A stretch of DNA of 64,000 bases from Xenoacremonium recifei. Lineage: Eukaryota > Ascomycota > Sordariomycetes > Hypocreales > Nectriaceae. Under the pieces are notes generated by a model, which had not been told where the DNA came from, did not search any database, and saw only the letters and a list, made by a program, of their open reading frames with translations. The DNA is taken from positions 558,001 to 622,000 of the forward strand of contig WOFQ01000014.1 of NCBI GenBank assembly GCA_012184525.1, in the 5' to 3' direction. Shown here piece by piece: positions 23,007-33,912 of the stretch (position 1 is the stretch's first letter; the number at the start of each line of letters is the position of its first letter). The position numbers and the translations under genes are program-made.

Positions 23007-25796
23007 ATGTACAGGTCCAAGGGTGCTGCTGCTCACCGGGGCAGCAGCATCCTCAGCGCCCTGAAGGCGACAGAGATGCTGGATACCAAGTCCATTCTCC
23101 CCGCAGGTACGAGACGAGCTGTCCCGGAGCTTCCTCGCGCGCTGACCTGACATGTGATGCTGTTGGTAGAAATCCTCGTGACGATCCTGGACTACCTGCC
23201 CGTTGCCGACCAGATGCGATGCGCCCGCGTATCCCACCGGATGCAGGAGATGGTGTATGACGATACGCGATGGGTTGCTCGACTCAAAAGCATGGGTTGC
23301 TGGGATGAGGTCGAGGCGCGGCGACGGTTTGAGGAAGCGATGCGACGGCGACGAGAAGCTGCCGAACGAGCGAATGCTGCGGCTGCAGCGGCGGTGGCGG
23401 CTGCTACGAATACAGGCGGACAGCAAGCGGCGAGTCAGGTCGGCACCACAATCTTCGACGCTTCAGTCGAGGAGGCGAAACGGACGCGTGCGTTGTCCGA
23501 TGCCCGCGACGGGTTTGAGACCATGAACCTGGGACCGTCGGGGAAGGATCCCATGGAGGATCCGACAGCGTATCTTGATGTTTTCAAGAGAGTGCGAAGC
23601 ATCAGAGGCGGAGCCAGACATGAGTATGGCAAGATATACGGAGCCCTGGCGCCCTTCTACTTCGACTTGGTCAAAGCCAGGAGCCATGCCGATCCCATCG
23701 TGTTCCAGGCGTTTCGCGATCCCGAGAAGCAAGCTCAGATGCTCTCGAACCTTCAGCGGTTTGCAAAAAGTGACTGGGCGCAGGGATGCCATGAGCGGCT
23801 CGAGAAGCTGGTCTCCATGACGAGCATCTTCGAGAGCGCCGTGATGCGCGAGTTTGAACAAGGCTATGAGTTCTGGGACGTGGACGGCCGCATGCGGAGA
23901 TATGCGCATGTTCTTCATACTCTTAGCGGTGTCACTGGCGGTGTCGACCTTTTTATTCACAAGCATCCGATATTCAACGACCGGGAACTGACACTTGACC
24001 CGATGATTTGTCTTAATAGCGCGCTTCAAAACGATATAACGCTCGAGCCGTCACGGCTGTTCTTCGAAGTATTACTAACCAAGGTCAACGAGCAAGCATC
24101 TGTCATGGAACGGATATTCCCCGAACCTGAGGTAGTCTTCTGGGCGTTTGTGGACAAAGTCAGAGAAGATATCATTATGGAATACTCGACCCCCTTATTC
24201 GACGAAGCTCACGAGCGGAGCATTGCTTCATACCTCAAGGCAGTATCGGGAATATTCGAGCAGACCCTGCTCTTCTTTCGATCAGTCACTCCTCCAAAGG
24301 GGTTCAAAGAGGACATTGAAGAAAAGGCAAAAGAGCTGTCGCTCAGGGTCTTCGAACCCCACCTGGATCTCTATCTCCAAGAGGAGCTGGACTTCTTCAC
24401 GAAACAAGCCGAAATGGAGGTCTCAGAATGGGAGAAGAAGCTATCCGAACAAGACTCGACAATTGAGTCATTTTACATGTCCAACATCAACCGGACTGCA
24501 GATAAGAAGGATTTCTTGAGCTCCTTCAAAAAGGTCGTGATGATGCCCGTCACGGTTCTACCTAGCTTTCCCCTTGGGGCGCCGTTTGCAACAAGCAAAC
24601 CCGCCATCGCTGCGACCTCTGAAGCAAATGGATCTGCAGCCATCACTCCCCAACCATCGAGACCTGAGACTCCTAGTCTGGGCATACGAGACTCACGGAG
24701 TCCTCTGCCGGAGAAGGCCCCTACCGATGAACTTGCAGCCAAGGCGGCCATCATGACGTCTAAACTTGAAGGCATCAAGTCGCTCTTCAGCATAGAAGTG
24801 GCACTGAACCTCGTTCATTCGGCAAAGACGAGTCTCGGACGTGCAGCTGTCTTCATCCGGCTCGGCGGCCAAGCTGGCGAGGAAGCTAAAGAGCAGTGTG
24901 CCAGCATTTTCATAGTGTTGCTGCGCATCCTGGGGCAAAGGCACGTCAAGACGGGCTTTGAGATGGCGGTTGACCACCTCTCGCACTACAATCCGCGTGA
25001 GGTCAGCGACCATGAGCAGGCTGGAGTGGCGCCGTTGGTGACGTTCATCGAGCTCGTCAATGTAGGAGACCTTATATCGCAGATGATTGACGTGTTCTAC
25101 GAGCAACAGCTGGCTGGACCGAAGATCGCGGACCGGAACGACTTCCTTGACCCTGCTGGGCTGGCAAAGAAGAAGTTTGAGCAGATGCTTGACGAGAGTG
25201 TCGCAGCTGGTCTGAACAAGGGAATCGACGTGCTCATGGACGAAGTCGAGTACTTACAAGCCACCACTCAACAACCTAGCGACTACAATCCTCCTCCGCC
25301 CTCAGCAGACAACAAGGCCCCAGCAGAGCCCGACATAGGCCCAACGCCCACAGCGAAGCGCATCGTCGAGCTCGTCTCCTCCCACACCAAGATGCTCGTC
25401 GGCACCACGGACAAGTCCATGCTCGACGTCTTCAACGGCGAAGTCGGCCTGCGCCTCTTCACCGCCATCTGCAAGCACCTCAAGCGCCAGCGCATCAGCA
25501 CCGACGGCGCCATCAAGCTCATCGCCGACATGAACCTGATGTTCGATTACGTGCGCACGCTGCGCAACGCCGACCTGCTGGAGTACTTCCGCGCCCTGCG
25601 CGAGCTCAGCCAGATCTACCTGATTGATCCGCGCCATGCGAAGGAGATGGCCACGGTGATTGCTGATGGGGATCGGTTTGGTGGCATTTTTCGCGCCGAG
25701 GAGGTGTATGAGTATGCGCAGAGGAGGGCTGATTGGTATCAGGTGAGGAAGAGTGTGGAGAGGGCGATGTATGGGATGGAGTGTGTCTTGATGTGA
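23007..25796 (+). CDS. RCY1: Recyclin-1-like F-box protein with Sec10-type domain
   Basis: Two exons, 23007-23106 and 23170-25796 (63-bp intron, GTACGA...GGTAG), give 908 residues. The intron falls inside the F-box, whose sequence is LPAEILVTILDYLPVADQMRCARVSHRM (about 32-58). After an Ala-rich linker (about 90-105) comes a long helical region related to exocyst Sec10, reaching the C-terminus. F-box plus Sec10 is the defining architecture of recyclin-1 (yeast Rcy1, fission-yeast Pof6), which acts in endosome-to-plasma-membrane recycling and cytokinesis. The first exon adds a short basic N-terminus; further upstream exons cannot be excluded. The gene ends tail-to-tail with the CDK7-like kinase, 248 bp away. 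Confidence 0.92.
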
Positions 25797-26044
25797 GATG
25801 GGATCTGGATGGTGTGGATACAGAGAACAGGATTCATGAAAACGGCGTCTTGGATGCAAATATACAAAGAGTCTATGAATGATGAGCTCATGTATCGTCA
25901 ATATGATTTTGGATCTAGATGCAACTGTGCACTGTTTCGGGGGTGCCCCGTCGTTATCCTCCTCTACATGAGGTATCCCTTGTACTCCGCAAACGCCCAT
26001 GATGACTGACATGCCAGAAATGCTCATTATCCCAAAAGCTTGCT

Positions 26045-27274
26045 TCAATTCTTTCCCCCAAAGTCTAGTTTGCGGGCAACCTTGGACCCCCGGTCATCGT
26101 CCAGCATGCCCGGCCGCCGCTTCAGGTCCGCACCCATCTTCTCCTCGCCGCCCTTGGCCTTGGGCAGATCCTCCTTGGGCGTGGGCTTGGGGTCGACGTG
26201 CCACCAGCGGTGCTCAAGCATGGCCCGGGCGGTGATGCGCTTCTTGGGATCGAGAATCAACGTCTTCATCAGCAACTCGACGCCGTCGGAGCCCACGGTG
26301 CCGAAACGCTGGTCGTAGTAATCCTTGCCGCGCACGGGGTTCTGCGATGGCACGGTGTAGCCCGACAGCTTGGTGACGCCGGGCCAGTTCTCCTCGGTGG
26401 GCGTGCCGACGGCTTCGCAGATGAGCTTGACCTGGTCGAGGTCGACGGTGCCGGGGAGGTAGGGAGCGCGCAGGATGAGTTCCGCAAAGACGGTGCCGAC
26501 GGACCAGACATCGACGGCGCCGCTGTAGTGCTTGGCGTCGAAGAGCAGCTCTGGCGGTCGGTACCAGCGCGTGATGACCTGGGATGTCATGAGTTGGTGG
26601 GGGTCGGCGAAGGAGCGCGCGAGACCGAAATCAGCAAGCTTGACTTCCCCGTCGGCGGCGATGAGCAAGTTGTTGGGCTTGATATCGCGGTGCAGGACAA
26701 AGTTCTCGTGGCAGAACCACACGGCGCGGGTGAGCATGCCCATCCAGGTCTTGATGTCGGCGGCGCCGTAGGTGATGCTGTCGGTGTTGCGGATGAGCAT
26801 CTCGAGGTCGCCGAGGGGCAGATACTCGAGCACGAGGTTGAGATTCTGGTCCTTGGAGGAGAAGACGGAGAGCAACGAAATGATATTGGGGTGGCGGAGC
26901 TCCTGGAGGTGCTTGAGCTCGCGCACGGCATCAGGCGCCATACCCTCCGTGTACTCCTTCTGGATCTTGATCTTCTTTATAGCGACAAGCGTCGAGGGAT
27001 TGGAGCGCAGATGTCCAAGGAATACAATAGCATAGGTACCCTCTCCGAGCTTCTTGCCCTTGGCGTACTTGCGCTTCTCCTCCTCGTTCATCTGCTCGGC
27101 GAGGTCGAGGGTGGCGGGGAGCGTGACGGGCGCCGAAGTGACAGGCGCGGCAGGCTTGGGCGTGCCATTGGAGGAGGCCGGGCCGGAGGCGAGGGCGCGA
27201 AAGGGTGAGGCGATGGATTTGGGGAGCGTTTGGAGGCTCTCGGCTGTGTGGGTGACGACGGGGGAGACGGCCAT
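26045..27274 (-). CDS. KIN28: CDK7-type cyclin-dependent kinase (Kin28/Mcs6 orthologue)
   Basis: A single 409-residue exon. After a 75-residue Pro/Ser-rich extension the kinase domain starts at GKKLGEGTYAIVFLG. Catalytic elements are complete: VAIKKIKI (Lys), VLHRDIKPNN (catalytic loop) and LADFGLARSF (DFG). The activation loop reads MTSQVITRWYRPPELL, with a Thr in the expected site. The cyclin-binding helix reads APDAVRELKHLQEL, the CDK7/Kin28 version. Orthologues phosphorylate the RNA polymerase II CTD within TFIIH and may activate other CDKs. The start at 27274 has good ATG context (GCCATGG). The frame stays open upstream to an ATG at 27421, but that stretch looks like leader sequence. A 336-codon open frame on the opposite strand is a GC-composition shadow. 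Confidence 0.93.
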   Translation of the reverse strand: MAVSPVVTHTAESLQTLPKSIASPFRALASGPASSNGTPKPAAPVTSAPVTLPATLDLAEQMNEEEKRKYAKGKKLGEGTYAIVFLGHLRSNPSTLVAIKKIKIQKEYTEGMAPDAVRELKHLQELRHPNIISLLSVFSSKDQNLNLVLEYLPLGDLEMLIRNTDSITYGAADIKTWMGMLTRAVWFCHENFVLHRDIKPNNLLIAADGEVKLADFGLARSFADPHQLMTSQVITRWYRPPELLFDAKHYSGAVDVWSVGTVFAELILRAPYLPGTVDLDQVKLICEAVGTPTEENWPGVTKLSGYTVPSQNPVRGKDYYDQRFGTVGSDGVELLMKTLILDPKKRITARAMLEHRWWHVDPKPTPKEDLPKAKGGEEKMGADLKRRPGMLDDDRGSKVARKLDFGGKN

Positions 27275-27523
27275 GGTGGTGGGTGAGGATATCGTGGGAG
27301 GAACAAGGAGGAGGAGGGTCAAGGGAGCAGACCCTGGGGTAATTCTAGAATGGGCGGGATGTCCCACCCTTATAAGCGACTGGACTCGTGGACAATTTGG
27401 CAGTGATCGTGAATGGTACAAGGTGAGAATTCGTTCCTTTTTCTTTCAGTACGAACTTCAGGTCTGCCTGGAGGAGCTTGGAGCTGGGAGTTCACGGTGA
27501 TGAGTTGAAGTTCAAGTCGTGGC

Positions 27524-27549
27524 TTATCGATAGGGCGATAGGGCGATAA
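27524..27549. promoter_or_regulatory. cluster of four HGATAR sites
   Basis: Within 26 bp there are three direct CGATAG/CGATAA motifs and one inverted TTATCG. The block lies about 250 bp upstream of the CDK7-like start codon. Fungal GATA factors (AreA, SreA and others) bind HGATAR. Function here is inference from motif density only. Confidence 0.35.
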
Positions 27550-28041
27550 GGCAGGCATCAGGACGGCACGTGACAACCATCCTGCAACACCTCAGCTTGG
27601 AAGACAATCGAAACACTTCTATCCCAGAGTTTAATTTGATAATTTACTATATTAGAAAAATGATCGTTTGATACAGTATGCCTGAGAACTAAGGAGCGAA
27701 GATATCACGCTTACAGACCTTCCGGAAATATGACCCTCCAAGTCGATAGGGGCCTTGACAAACGAACTTTCCCGTTGCTGGCGTCAGCCCTGGTATTCCT
27801 AGACACAGGTGATATTAACCAGCATAGTCTTCTAGAACCCTACTGTAAGTACATGGGGCGGGCGTCGGGCGTATGTTGCTTCTAAAGTCCGAGAAGAACC
27901 CAAGCCTCATGCAACCAATACTACCTATACGCGTACGGGTACTGTCCGCAGGTATAGATTATCGAGCAAATTGAAAATAAACTTACTAAGGACGGTCAAC
28001 AACTTTTATAACGGGGAGACTGGAGCATTTTGGGTCTACAA

Positions 28042-28106
28042 TCAACTCCGGACCTCAGCTCCGACCATCCGCTCCGGGGTTCAATTCCGGGGTTCAACTC
28101 CGGGCC
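28042..28106. repeat. five tandem 13-bp repeats
   Basis: Five consecutive 13-base units with consensus TCAACTCCGGGGT and phase kept exactly over 65 bp. Units 1, 4 and 5 are closest to consensus. The unit is not a multiple of three and lies between genes, so it is a small minisatellite rather than coding. Confidence 0.85.
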
Positions 28107-28347
28107 TCTATTCGTTGAAACTGTGCAAGGTTGGCGGCCATAAGAGCTCAGGATACTAGAGACACGATGGAACGGGACATTGAACCATAATTCACTTTAT
28201 TATCTCACTATATTCGCGTACTGTAACCCTTTGAGGATTGGAACAATAGTGTAAGTCAGAGGGCAAAGAAGCCGCCAAAACGGACTGAGGTTGATTAAAT
28301 CAACAAGTTTCCCAACTCCCTACCCCGCCGGCTTCATTCTGAAGTCC

Positions 28348-29520
28348 TCAAAGCCCCGATCCAATGGGCTTTGCGGCCCTCTGCCAGGCAATTTTCGCTG
28401 ACAACGTCATCATGAGCGGTGTGATACCCGTTTCCTTAGGATCGTCGCCAATGATATCCAGTGGAAATCCAACTTCGAATGGCTTGACATTTTCAATGGA
28501 CTTGACCTGGTCCTCGGTCAGGCTGATGCTCAAGGCCATGATATTATCATGTAGATGCTCGATCTTACGGCCACCGACTAACGGGAACACGTTGCGTGCC
28601 TTCTGCAAGACATATGCCAGGGCGATTTGCTGGATACTCGCTTTTCCGTGCTCAGCCGCAATCTTCTCGAGGACCTCGCTCATATTTCTTTCGTCTTCTG
28701 TTTGCTCCGGGCCGTATGTAGATCGTAGGGCCTCGCCTGCCTGTTTCTTGGCCTCCAGTTGCTTCTTGGTCTGCAGCTTGCCTCCTCCAACCGCATCCCA
28801 GGGGCATATGGCCATTCCGTAATGACGTGTCAAAGGAATGATCTCACGCTCAAGATCTCGAACAAGAACGTTCCAACGACCCTGGTAGACAGAAAATGGG
28901 GTCTTGCCGTAGGCCTTGGCGTAGGTATTGGCAGCAGAGACTACCCAAGCTGGGGTATCTGAAACCCCGAGATAGAGCACTTTACCCTGCTCGACAAGAA
29001 TATGCAGGGAGTCCATAAGCTCCTCGATTGATGTCGTCCAATCCCACCAGTGAACATAAAGAAGGTCAATGTAGTCTGTCTGCAACTTTCGAAGAGAATC
29101 TCGCACAGAAAGATGAAGAGACTTCTTATGGTTGCCGCAATAGTTCACAGACTTGCCGGGGCCTACCTCCCACTTGCGATACTGGCTTGTGAATTTGGTC
29201 GCAATAAACATGATATCGCGATTGCCCCGCGCAGCCATCCATCTCCCGATGAACTCCTCAGATTGCTCGTCTTGGTAATTGTTGGCTGTATCAATGAAGT
29301 TTCCGCCAGCGTCAGCATAAGCGTCGAGAAGACGAAAGGAGGTCTCCTCGTCCACAGAGCCCATGAAACCAGACCAGGCTGTACCGAGTGACATGGCGCC
29401 CAGACATAGAGGGGAAACACGAACTCCGGCCGTACTAGAAAGCACGCGGTAGCGGCCAAGCTCTGTCTTTGGCTCGGGAGCTGGCGCGAACATATCGTCT
29501 GATTTAGCTACTTTGTCCAT
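28348..29520 (-). CDS. Aldo-keto reductase (aryl-alcohol dehydrogenase/AAD-like)
   Basis: A single exon of 390 residues. It carries the AKR TIM-barrel signatures: CLGAMSLGTAW, the Asp/Tyr pair of the catalytic tetrad in FIDTANNYQDEQSEE, Lys in IATKFTS, and His in LLYVHWWDWTTS. The C-terminal coenzyme-binding segment includes VFPLVGGRKIEHLHDN. This is the AKR9-like group that includes yeast AAD proteins and norsolorinic-acid reductase homologues. They reduce aldehydes with NADPH; the substrate cannot be told from sequence. The frame extends 13 codons upstream to another ATG (29559), but 29520 matches family N-termini better. No biosynthetic genes adjoin it, so a cluster role is unsupported. 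Confidence 0.92.
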   Translation of the reverse strand: MDKVAKSDDMFAPAPEPKTELGRYRVLSSTAGVRVSPLCLGAMSLGTAWSGFMGSVDEETSFRLLDAYADAGGNFIDTANNYQDEQSEEFIGRWMAARGNRDIMFIATKFTSQYRKWEVGPGKSVNYCGNHKKSLHLSVRDSLRKLQTDYIDLLYVHWWDWTTSIEELMDSLHILVEQGKVLYLGVSDTPAWVVSAANTYAKAYGKTPFSVYQGRWNVLVRDLEREIIPLTRHYGMAICPWDAVGGGKLQTKKQLEAKKQAGEALRSTYGPEQTEDERNMSEVLEKIAAEHGKASIQQIALAYVLQKARNVFPLVGGRKIEHLHDNIMALSISLTEDQVKSIENVKPFEVGFPLDIIGDDPKETGITPLMMTLSAKIAWQRAAKPIGSGL

Positions 29521-31061
29521 TGTTGGTAGTGATATTGAGTGCTGCAGATGGTAAAACAAGAAAGTAAAGTATTCACAAATGTATTCGTGAAAGACTGAGT
29601 GATATTGGCAGACAAGGCGGTTGATATAAAATCACGTCTTCACGAGGCGACCATCTGATCATATTTATTTCTTCTTCCTGGAACGACCTCTCGCAGCATC
29701 TTGACAAGAGACACGGAGATAAACGTAACTACGGACCGTGTCGTTTGATTTTCTTCAAACGAGGAGCGGACATGCATGGGCGGACATGATGCGGAGCGGA
29801 GGAAAGTGTATTCTGCATTCTCTGGATATTCACATCGGCATTGTCGGCGTTAAGGGGGGAAGTGCAGCATCAAACGGCCAAGACATCTGACCCCTGAGTG
29901 GCAAGCTAGGCCCAAAGCTGGATTCGGGCCCGTGTAAAGCCCCGTGCAGTGACATTTCGTATACGGGGAGCAGGTATCGAGTATCGGTGGCTGGCGTCAG
30001 CAGCTGCTAAGATGGGGATTGAAACATATGACACATGAGTTGCTTCTGCGGCAGCAGCCGGCTAACTACTACACTACGGTAAGGCCGCCCATTTCTTGGT
30101 TTGAATATTAACTTTAAAAGATCTTGGACTTTGGTATCGAAGACTACGCCTACTAGCCTGGAACATGAATACATTTCCTACCTCCATCGTGTGAACATCC
30201 TAGACTCGATCACCCAGACACTGATAGTCAATTGCGCTCATATGTCTTTTGGTCACGTCACCGCTTGCTCTGGAATTGAAGGGCTGCACTTCTCTTAAGC
30301 CTCGCGTCAACTGTCGCCGCGACAGTCCCTTTCCTATATACGTACATATCAGTGAGACTGAGTGCCCTTCAATCACACTTCCAGTAAGTGAATCATACTT
30401 TCTCCATTACCCTCCTTAATCTCGTGCTGCCGCAGAATTTGAGTTCTGGGATTCATACGCCATCGAATCAGCGTCGTCGCCTCGCTGGATTCCACCGATT
30501 GCCTTTAATTCTGGCTTAGGTGGCCTCTTTGGACCTGTCTTTGCAATCACAAGCAGGAGGCTGCGTGCTTCAATGAAGGCATCCCAGTGGCCAATTGACA
30601 AGTGTGACTCAACAGCTCCGGAATCTCGGTCAATTTTGCCTCTGCTGACCTCTGCTCGAACCCAAATCTGCATCTCTTATCACAAGCCCAACGATATGAG
30701 AGCTTTGATAGGTCGGAGGCCAGCTCGCAGCCGCATGTTTAGTAAGTAAATGGAGCTGAGTGAACTTTCCTTCGCCCTACTCCCAGGCATGAGATCAGGG
30801 GCGAGGGGTCGAGAACCAGAAGTGCGATAGTCCTCGACGCAATTTGAGAAACAAAAATGCTGTCGTCGGCGTCATGACTGTCAATAAAATAGGCATGAAG
30901 CTGATGCGTATGACCTTGAGGGACATCGGGAGACAAACTGTTGAGTGGCCTGTGAACATTCAGATGCCATTTAGACTACATCCGCCCCGAGCCCCTGAAA
31001 AAAGTCTTCCTCATCCTTTTTCCTCTCCTCTCAAAACATATTTGATCATCCTACAGTCATA
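29521..31061. other. intergenic, no gene seen
   Basis: A 1.5-kb gap. One 85-codon minus-strand frame (30416-30673) has acceptable composition but no domain, splice partner or supporting context. The final 200 bp probably form the promoter of the secreted-protein gene. Confidence 0.45.
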
Positions 31062-31464
31062 ATGAAGTTGCTATACGCTGTTGCGGCCCTTTGTGCAGTT
31101 CCCACCCTCGGGAGAACTGTGCATAAGGAAGTGAGTCTTGACGGGAAGGAGAATGGTCATGAGGGTCATGAACAGCATGACCTTGGACACGAGAGCCCAG
31201 AGCAGGCCGTCCTTCACACAGACCCGAACTATGAGCTTGATTATGCTCAATACAACGGCGGCGTTGAAGGCACTCACTATCATGATCACTACGAGCCATC
31301 CGGCAGCGACAATCAGAGACATTACTCCAACGGCAAGCATAACGATGCCAACGCTAAGAAGACTGGCAGCGAGAAGCATGCTTACCAGGAGCACTTTGAT
31401 AAGAAACACGACGACGGCGGCTTTAAGACCTCGGGGTCTCATCCTGCTGTCACGCCGTTCCTTG

Positions 31465-31522
<58 letters not shown>

Positions 31523-32361
31523 AAAGAGCAAGAACTCAAAGAACAAGAATTCTGAGTCGTACTATTCTGACTACAAGAAGGCCTATGCCGACGCCAAGAA
31601 GAAGGATGATGAGACACACATGAAGCCAAGCCAGGTGTGCAAGAAGCTCGACTCGTTCGCCGATAAGGCCGAGGAGATCACAGAGCTCGTCATTAAGCGA
31701 AACTGTGGTGACTCTGATTCCAGATGCTGGAGGTACATCCCTACAGCGCTGTACGAGCTTGAGGCCAAGCTCGACAAGTTTGATGAGGAGCTTGACCAGT
31801 ATAGCATCGCCAAGAACTCGTCTTGCGTGCAGGAGTCCAAGGCTTCCGCTTGCTACAAGACTGTAAGTCGTGTCAGAAACTACTCAAGCTCCTTATACTA
31901 ATTAGTAATGTGTATAGTACGCTGAGGCGGTGATTGTGCTCCTTGTTACTCTCCGGGAGAAGAGCCACAGACTGGACGGCGAGATTGACCGCTTCGTCTT
32001 GACGGCCATTAACAGCCTGCGCGCCGCTGACCACGTATGTCTACCCTTTAACACCATTTATGCTATGTTACTGACCTTTGCAACGCAGACTTTTGTGTAT
32101 GAACTTGTGCGCCGCCTGCACTGCGAGGAGCACATCAAGACCATCATGGTCAAGCAGGGCGCCCGCGACGGCAGCACCCGGGGCAGTGTCCGCGAGGCTT
32201 TCTCGCTGTTCGCCTTCACGCCCGCGATTGTGGGCGACGACTTCAAGAATAAAGACCAGTATAGTGCGCACCACCACCATCACTACTATATTGAAAAGGA
32301 GCAGGGCAAGGAGAAGAAGAAGCATGGACACGAGCACGGGCATGGACATGGGTCTAACTGA
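31062..32361 (+). CDS. secreted His-rich protein with poly-Asn tract, unknown family
   Basis: Exons are 31062-31862, 31918-32034 and 32089-32361 (introns of 55 and 54 bp, both phase 0), giving 396 residues. A signal peptide is clear (MKLLYAVAALCAVPTLG). Residues 25-130 are rich in His, Asp, Glu, Tyr and Asn. Eighteen consecutive Asn (about 136-153, pure AAC codons) precede a Lys/Ser linker. The second half is predicted helical with six Cys (VCKK, NCG, RCW, SCV, ACY, HCE). The tail is strikingly His-rich: a run of five His, then alternating HGHEHGHGHG. I do not recognise the helical domain. The layout suggests an extracellular metal-binding or surface protein, possibly an effector or adhesin; this is inference. 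Confidence 0.82.
31467..31520 (+). repeat. AAC trinucleotide tract encoding 18 Asn
   Basis: Eighteen uninterrupted AAC codons inside the secreted-protein gene. Pure codon use indicates a young or slippage-prone microsatellite, so length may vary between isolates. Confidence 0.95.
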
Positions 32362-33039
32362 GGCTGTAGAGAATAATAGGGGTTGTGCCCTTGAGAAGCG
32401 TCAATTGGGGTCTCTACGCCATTCTCGATTATACAGACAAGATCCCTCGATATCTCCAACTAATTAATTGACAATATTTCGCTTTGCCTCCATCGCCCAA
32501 TCGTCGTCGTGGCCGTCGTCGTCATTGCGCCCAGTGCGACACGTCTGTCGCGGGCACTGTCCAGATTCCATGCTCAGTTGGCCCGTAACGAGACGATGAT
32601 GTCATGCGATCGCCATGAAAATCTGCCGACACCGGCTCCACCCTTCCACAGTATTTCCTTCACAGCCCTCATGCCAGGTGCCCCAAGACAAGATTTTCCT
32701 CGTCCAGCGCGAGAAAATATGGAGGTGAATTCCTGCCGTGATGCCGGGAGCTACGTAACCCGGGCCCGGACCCGGACTTTAGCAGAGACCCGCTGGATCC
32801 GGCCGAGAGTTGTATAACAAACATGGCCTATGGCCTGGCCTGTCCTGTCCTGTCCTGCCCACCCTCGCATTTTGACGTCTGATGCTTCAACACCCTCTTT
32901 TGGCTCTTTAGTTTTAAATTGGGGGGGCCTTTTTCATTTGGCAGGCACGTGTGGTCGTGTGCGCGCATCTGGGCCTCTCGAGTGCGACCTCTCAACTCAG
33001 CATCACCACCCACTGCACAAACATCATTCCTCACAAACC
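32362..33039. other. intergenic with TGTCC microsatellite
   Basis: Gap between two plus-strand genes. TGTCC units repeat about three times at 32841-32855. A pyrimidine-rich leader with CA-rich sequence ends at the next start codon. Confidence 0.5.
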
Positions 33040-33912
33040 ATGTTGAAGGGTATATTCTCATATTGGGCACTGCCCATCATCTCCGGCCTCGTCTGGCTCG
33101 GCACGCTCCTCGGCCTCCTCATCCACTGGACGGTCAATCTACACTACAAGCATCTGTCCTCCATGTCCGACTCGGCCTCCATCGCCTACATCAGTAACGT
33201 CGCTGCCGGCGAGCTCAAGCCGCTCTTCATCACCGGCTGCGTCATCACCACCATCTTCCTCGACTTGTCCTTTGCGTCCGAGCGGTGGCTGCGACATCGT
33301 GGACGGCTGGTGCCCAATGGCAGCCGCGGCGAGAAGGTGCTGGTTGCTTTGACGATAGTGTTTGCCATGGTCGGCACCGCGGGGCTGGTGTTGTTGAGCA
33401 TTTTCGATGTGGCGCATTACAAGAAGCTTCATGATATCTTCTTGCTACTTTTCATGGGTGGCTACCTCCTGTCGGCCATCTTTATCTGCTGGGAATACCA
33501 GCGCCTCGGAGTTCGTATGTATCCCCCTTCCTGGACAGACACCCTTGGAATGGCTTCACTAACAGTCCCAGGCTACCGCGACCACCGAATCCTCCGCGTC
33601 TCCTTCTGGGTCAAACTCACCTTCGTCCTCGTCGAGCTCGCCCTGGCCGTCGCGTTCGCAGCCTGCTCCTTCAACCACCACGTTAACCCCGCGGCCGTCA
33701 TCGAGTGGATCGTCGCTTTCATCTTTTCCTTCTACATCTTCTCCTTCATCATTGACTTGTATCCTGCCGTCTACACGCGCTCGCCGCACTCGCGCTTCCA
33801 CAAGCCCGGAATGCCCGATCCGCGCGACATGGAGGAGGCTGCTAGTAGTAACAGCTCAGGCGACTTGTATCGGCGGGAGTATCCAAATGGACCGACAGCT
33901 CATAACTTTTAG
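33040..33912 (+). CDS. Frag1/DRAM/Sfk1-family multispanning membrane protein
   Basis: Exons are 33040-33514 and 33572-33912 (57-bp intron with CTAAC branch), giving 271 residues. About six hydrophobic segments alternate with short loops. The first is ALPIISGLVWLGTLLGLLIHW, and a later pair lies around VLVALTIVFAMVGTAGLVLLSIFD. Conserved features include the FASERWLRHRGRL loop after TM2, an HD pair in KKLHDIFLLLF, and a C-terminal hydrophilic tail with Ser/Asn runs. The family includes yeast Sfk1, which regulates PI4P and phospholipid asymmetry at the plasma membrane, and DRAM autophagy modulators. Assignment to the superfamily is firm; the specific role is inferred. Confidence 0.85.
   Translation: MLKGIFSYWALPIISGLVWLGTLLGLLIHWTVNLHYKHLSSMSDSASIAYISNVAAGELKPLFITGCVITTIFLDLSFASERWLRHRGRLVPNGSRGEKVLVALTIVFAMVGTAGLVLLSIFDVAHYKKLHDIFLLLFMGGYLLSAIFICWEYQRLGVRMYPPSWTDTLGMASLTVPGYRDHRILRVSFWVKLTFVLVELALAVAFAACSFNHHVNPAAVIEWIVAFIFSFYIFSFIIDLYPAVYTRSPHSRFHKPGMPDPRDMEEAASSNSSGDLYRREYPNGPTAHNF

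Larger units (their letters stand above)
27275..28347. other. intergenic with GATA-site cluster and minisatellite
   Basis: This holds the CDK7 promoter and the aldo-keto reductase 3' flank. It contains an HGATAR cluster (27524-27549) and a 13-bp tandem repeat (28042-28106). No gene is seen. Confidence 0.55.

Noticed and set aside
26198..27208. 336-codon plus-strand open frame
   Set aside because: It lies fully antisense to the CDK7-like kinase, whose catalytic motifs are intact. Composition (Gly, Val, Glu, Leu-rich) is a third-position GC shadow.
28085..28106. GGTTCAATTCC and GGTTCAACTCC, resembling B boxes
   Set aside because: They are part of the 13-bp tandem repeat and no A box precedes them.
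28348..29520. aldo-keto reductase as part of a secondary-metabolite cluster
   Set aside because: The related norsolorinic-acid reductases suggested it, but no polyketide synthase, P450, transporter or regulator lies nearby.
30416..30673. 85-codon minus-strand open frame
   Set aside because: Composition is acceptable, but there is no recognisable family, no clear splice partner and no promoter context.
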